64,000 nucleotides of DNA. Source: Sambucus nigra. Lineage: Eukaryota; Streptophyta; Magnoliopsida; Dipsacales; Adoxaceae. The DNA lies in contig OX422221.1 in NCBI GenBank assembly GCA_949130495.1, positions 29,090,917-29,154,916 of the forward strand. Direction: 5' to 3'. Below, one piece after another: positions 60,043 through 64,000 of this stretch. The translations under genes were made by a program, and so were the position numbers. Below the pieces are notes generated by a model. It was not told the DNA's origin and did not search any database. It saw only the letters and a list, made by a program, of their open reading frames with translations. Position 1 is the first letter of the stretch. Each line of letters opens with the position of its first letter.

Positions 60043-62280
60043 ATGGACGAGAAAAATGAAAGATTTGGTAACTTGACCAGACCTCCTATCTTTGATGGAA
60101 CCAATTTTGCTTACTGGAAAGTAAGGATGATTGCTTTCATTCAAGGAACTTTGGGAGATGATGTCTGGGACATTGTTGAAAATGGATACATTTATCCTAC
60201 TAAACCAGCCACTGAAGGAAGTAATGAGAGGGTTAAGAAAGTATTAAGTGAGTCCACACAAGAAGAGAAGCAAGTTTCTCGCAACAATAACAAAGGAAAT
60301 AATGCCATATTTATGTCCATCAATGAACAAGAGTTCAAAAGAATCTCATCCTGTACCACTTCTAAGGAAGCTTGGGACACTTTGGTTACTGCTCACGAAG
60401 GTGACACTAGAGTTAAGGCTACTAAAATACAAATGCTCATTCAACAGTATAACTGTTTAATTATGTCTGACTCTGAGTCATTTGATGATTTCTATATGAA
60501 TTTGACTAATATTATGACCAAACTGCATGCTAATGGGATAACCTATGATAGACATGAAATTGTATCTAAAATTCTGAGATCATTACCATAGAAATTTGAC
60601 AACAAAAGATATGTTATTGAGGAAATGTGTGCCATAAATCTCACTCCTAAATTACTCAGTAGTAAATTAAGAACCGTGGAAATGGAATTAGAATTTAAGA
60701 AACAATTGACCCAGTCCCGTAGGAAACAGACTATTTCCAATCTGAGTTTTTCTTCTAAGTTGATTAAGCCCGAGTTTAACATTCCCAATTATGACTCTGA
60801 TGAGGAATGTGACATAGATAGTTTGGACAATCAGATTGACTTAATGTCATAGCAGTTTAAGAAAATTATCAAGTTTAGAAACAACATGGCAAACAAACAA
60901 GGCAAGTCCAATTATCCAACTCACTCTAATCACAAACCTCATGAGAAAAGTCAAGACAAACATCACAAGGACATTCAAAGTAGATCTAACAGAGACCTTA
61001 AGAAGATTGAATGCTTTAGATGTGAAAAACTAGGACACATTGCACAAGACTGTAGAGTTAATTTGAACACTCACAATAAACACACTAGGGCCAACATTTT
61101 CAAGACATGGGATGATTCAAGCGACTCTGAAAATGAGGAACCTGAGTCATCTGATGCTTTTGATCCTTGCATGTCTTTCTTTGCCAAGATTATCTATAAT
61201 GATGATATGCCTGTGTCATTTAGTGAGGAAGAATCTAGTAATTCTACTTCTGTTGTGCTGAATCATGGTGTTACTGGTTTAGATGCTTTAATTATTGAGA
61301 AAATTGTTATTTCTACCACGGGGTGTGTGAGTCAAAGGGAAAGCGATAATGACGATGTCAATGGTTGTGTGAGTCCAAGAATTGAAGCCTTAGGGGTCAC
61401 TTCACACACTACACTTAGTGACTCGAACAATGAAGACCTCCCTGATATTCACACACTTTATGCGAAAAATCTCAAGAAAAGCACTAGACTAGAGAAGATT
61501 GTGAAAGATCTCACTAAAAAACTAGAAGATTTAAGTCGGATGGTTAAACTTAATGCTGAAGAGTATACTACCCAATGTCTTACTCATGAAAGTGAAATCA
61601 AAATGTTTGATCAAAAACTGAAGAATTTAACTAAAACAAATGAAACTCTGGAGAAAAAATACAAAGGGACATTGTTAGAATTGGAACAAACTAAAGAAAA
61701 GACAGTAATTATTTTCAAAAAATTTACAAAAATTGAAAATAACTCAAACTGTTTTGATGGATTTGTTGATGAATCAAAAACCAATTCTGATGATCGAACT
61801 GGAATAGGGCTTTACCCCAATTTGAAGACACAAACAAAACCTTTTAAAACTATCAAATTTGTGTCAGAAGGGAAAAGACCTATAGAAACCTGCCCAGACT
61901 TCCATGCTCTAAAAACTGAGTTTGATTCAAAACTTCAAAAGTTTGATATTGGGGAACCAAGTTACTCTAAACATGAAAGTTCACCTAAGGCTAAATATGT
62001 CTGCCCCTCAATTAGGAAAAGTGAATCTAAATTCAAAACTGTTATATCTAGGAATAGGGTTCAACCTCAAAATTCCTTGAAACCTATGTTTAGAGACTTT
62101 CCTAAGGAGACCCCAACTTTGAGCAATCTTTATTTCTCCTACTGCGATATATACGGTCATTATTTTGATGTATGCTATGCTAGAAAACTATTTAAACCTG
62201 TCTGTAATCCTCCTATTTATCAAAACTTTAACTATTCTAGGAGAAGCCGTAACAATTATGTACTGCGACAAAAACTCTAA
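60043..62280 (+). pseudogene. gag of the copia element with long coiled-coil extension
   Basis: The frame starts at ATG 60043, 59 bases after the primer-binding site. FDGTNFAYWKVRM near residue 19 and SCTTSKEAWDTL are the core of copia gag (UBN2-type). It is stopped by TAG at 60589-60591 and 60850-60852, yet the same frame goes on to 62280. The zinc knuckle CFRCEKLGHIAQDC (C-x2-C-x4-H-x4-C) is at about 61013-61054. After it comes an acidic region and then a heptad-rich coiled coil (LEKIVKDLTKKLEDL and later) at about 61485-61720. Such an extension is known in the SIRE lineage. The frame ends at TAA 62278-62280, and pol goes on in another frame. Confidence 0.85.
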
Positions 62281-62880
62281 CTATAGGAAGAGAAAGACCA
62301 AACTTAAAAGAACATTCCCTAGAAGGATTCCTAATCACTTTCCTAAACCAACTGATCATGTCTATCATAAAATTCAAAATCATTCGCAAAACATTTTTCA
62401 ACAAAAATCGAATGCTCGCAAATTTTATCAATTGAGAGCTAATAAGCGCAAAATGAAAACTAGAGCAATTTGGGTTAGAAAAGATGATCTATTACCCCAG
62501 ATGAAGTGTAACATGGTTATTACTACTTTAAAAGCTGAACACACATCTTCTGGTTGGTATTTAGATTCTGGATGTTCAAAACACATGACTGGTGATGATA
62601 CAAAACTCTTAAACAAAAACAGATTTGCTGGAGGAAAAGTTATTTTTGGTGATGGAGTATCATCTCAGATCATAGGTAAAGGAACTCTCCAAGAAGAAGG
62701 ACTTCCTATTCTTGAAAATGTTCTTCTAGTTAAGGGTCTTAAGGCCAATCTACTTAGTATCTAGCAATTTTGTGGCTCAGATCATACTGTTACCTTTTCA
62801 AAGAACAATTGCAAAATTTTAAATGAAAAGGGTGAATGCATAATTACAAGATTTAGGACTCCTGACAATTGTTATACTAT
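62270..62880 (+). pseudogene. Copia protease remnant
   Basis: SGWYLDSGCSKHMTGD near 62548-62595 is the D-S-G active-site motif of copia proteases. IFGDGVSSQIIGKGT and ENVLLVKGLKANLLSI follow, as in the family. A TAG at 62762-62764 interrupts the frame where complete copies have the S-Q-L-C segment. A frameshift around 62165-62280 separates it from gag. Confidence 0.85.
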
Positions 62881-64000
62881 CATGAATAGTTCTGAAATCT
62901 GTAATGTTGCCAGAATGGATGACAATGATATATGGCATAACAGGATGGGTCAGATAAATTACGATAATCTTAGTAGATTAACTTCTCAAGAAATAGTTAG
63001 AGGAGTTCCAAAAATCAAACCCATTTCTAATATTGTTTGTGGTTCCTGTCAGGAAGGTAAAATTGTTAAGGCACCTCATAAGAAAGTCAAAGATATCCTT
63101 ACCTCTAACCCCTTAGAGCTCATCCATATGGACCTAATGTGTCCTTCCCAAACTGTTAGTCTATGTGGACACAGGTACATTCTTTTTATGGTTGATGACT
63201 TCACTAGATTTACGTGGGTAGCCTTCTTAAAATAAAAGTCTGACACTTTTCAAACTTTTTTAAAAATACTTCTTCGAATTGAAATGAGAAGGACACACAA
63301 GTAAATAGAATTCGTAGTGATAGAGGTGGAGAATTCAAGGACACCGGTATAATAGAGTATTGTGACTATAATGGTTACAAACATGAGTTTAGTGCTCCTA
63401 AGACCCCTCAACAAAATGGTATCGCTGAAAAAAAGAATCGTACACTCCAAGAGATGGCACATGTTATGTTACATGCCAAGAGTTTACCAAAATATTTTTG
63501 GGTAGAAGCTATTCGTACTGCGTGTCACATTATCAATAGGGTCTATCTTAGAAAGAATTCTAAACAAACTCCTTACGAGCTTTGGTATAAGAAAAAGCCC
63601 AATCTTAAGTACCTTAGAACCTTTGGTAGTACTTGTTATGTATGCAAAGATAGAGAAAACTTGTCCAAATTTGAGAGCCGGGGAGAAAAAGCTATTTTTT
63701 AGGATACTCGCGTAACAGTAGAGCCTATCGTGTTTATAATCTTCGCACTAAAACCATGATGGAATCCATAAATGTAATTGTAAGTGACACTACCGTGGAG
63801 AGTAAGACTGGTGAATCAACTATTATGGAAGAGCATACAAATGTTTAGAAAATGACTCTCCAGAAATAGATGATTCATTACCAATTGAGAAACCTGAAGT
63901 ACCTAACTGGGTTTCCAAAGACCATCCCATAGATAATGTTGTTGGTAATCCTAGTGAACCTGTGCGTATAAGATCTCAATTAAGAAATTATGCTCATTTT
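62881..64000 (+). pseudogene. Copia integrase remnant and linker to reverse transcriptase
   Basis: The GAG pre-integrase zinc segment reads DIWHNRMGQINYDNL and CGSCQEGK; where copia integrases have the second His (W-H-x4-G-H) this copy has Gln. The core shows HMDLMCPSQ (first Asp), then RSDRGGEFKD (second Asp), then PQQNGIAEKKNRTL (Glu). TAA at 63233-63235, a shift at about 63300 and a one-base loss in the T run at 63693-63701 break the frame. The linker to reverse transcriptase is seen up to RSQLRNYAHF at the window end. Confidence 0.85.

Larger units (their letters stand above)
57949..64000 (+). mobile_element. Ty1/copia (SIRE/Maximus-like) retrotransposon, 3' end outside window
   Basis: A 5' LTR of up to 2 kb, a primer-binding site, a gag gene with a long C-terminal extension, protease, integrase and the start of the linker before reverse transcriptase are all in plus orientation. 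The long gag with coiled coil and the linker ending in HPIDNVVGN ... RTRSQL-like text are typical of the SIRE/Maximus lineage. Several stops and frameshifts break it. The reverse transcriptase, RNase H and 3' LTR lie beyond 64000. Confidence 0.85.

Noticed and set aside
1..64000. tRNA, rRNA or other structural RNA genes
   Set aside because: None could be recognised by eye; the only tRNA-related sequences are the primer-binding sites at 17940 and 59972 and a weaker one at 3402.

Overview
The window is nuclear DNA from a flowering plant, probably a eudicot; the species cannot be named from what is visible. The evidence is a GT-AG-spliced NDR1/HIN1-like (NHL) gene, plant lineages of Ty3/gypsy (Tekay-like and Tat-like) and Ty1/copia (SIRE/Maximus-like) retrotransposons, a plant hAT transposon, Helitron-like ends, MITEs and many (TA)n, (TG)n and (GA)n microsatellites. 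The sequence is AT-rich and gene-poor. Only one intact host gene is supported, the two-exon NHL gene at 24663-26725 on the minus strand. Nearly everything else is decayed, nested mobile DNA.

Layout. 1-5341: old retrotransposon remains, namely a probable very long minus-strand LTR and a copia-type LTR with its polypurine tract. 5342-8891: a deleted Tekay-type gypsy element, minus strand, flanked by the 5-bp duplication CTTGT. 8897-11271: AT-rich spacer with microsatellites and two inverted copies of a foldback MITE. 11272-21161: a 9.9-kb gypsy element with LTRs above 3 kb, each carrying a 47-bp tandem array; the left LTR also holds a hAT-like MITE. 21162-24660: spacer with a Helitron-like end and a fossil LINE tail that is partly duplicated. 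24663-26870: the NHL gene. 27000-33475: spacer with a direct/inverted repeat structure around a LINE RNase H fragment, another Helitron-like end and a Harbinger/Tourist-type MITE. 33476-37343: a hAT transposon with a truncated transposase, sitting in an LTR fragment. 37352-43359: spacer and a possible solo LTR. 43365-53911: a 10.5-kb Tat-type gypsy element bounded by CCCAT duplications. 53917-56630: LTR-like spacer. 56631-57948: a gypsy LTR plus gag fragment, cut off by the copia element that runs from about 57949 past the window end.

The most notable locus is the 3' part of the Tat-type element (49.7-53.2 kb). It carries a separate gene reading against the gag-pol strand, with a TATA-like box, GT-AG introns of about 80 bp that work only in the antisense direction, and a coiled-coil protein. 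Other points of interest: a hypervariable palindromic block next to a shared TCTGCATTTTT motif in several LTRs; a 23-bp duplication that breaks the reverse transcriptase just before its YIDD motif; repeated use of (TA)n tracts as insertion sites; and a tandem duplication inside the NHL intron.

All coordinates and alignments were made by eye. No retroelement here has an intact coding region within the window; stops and frameshifts are described as found.
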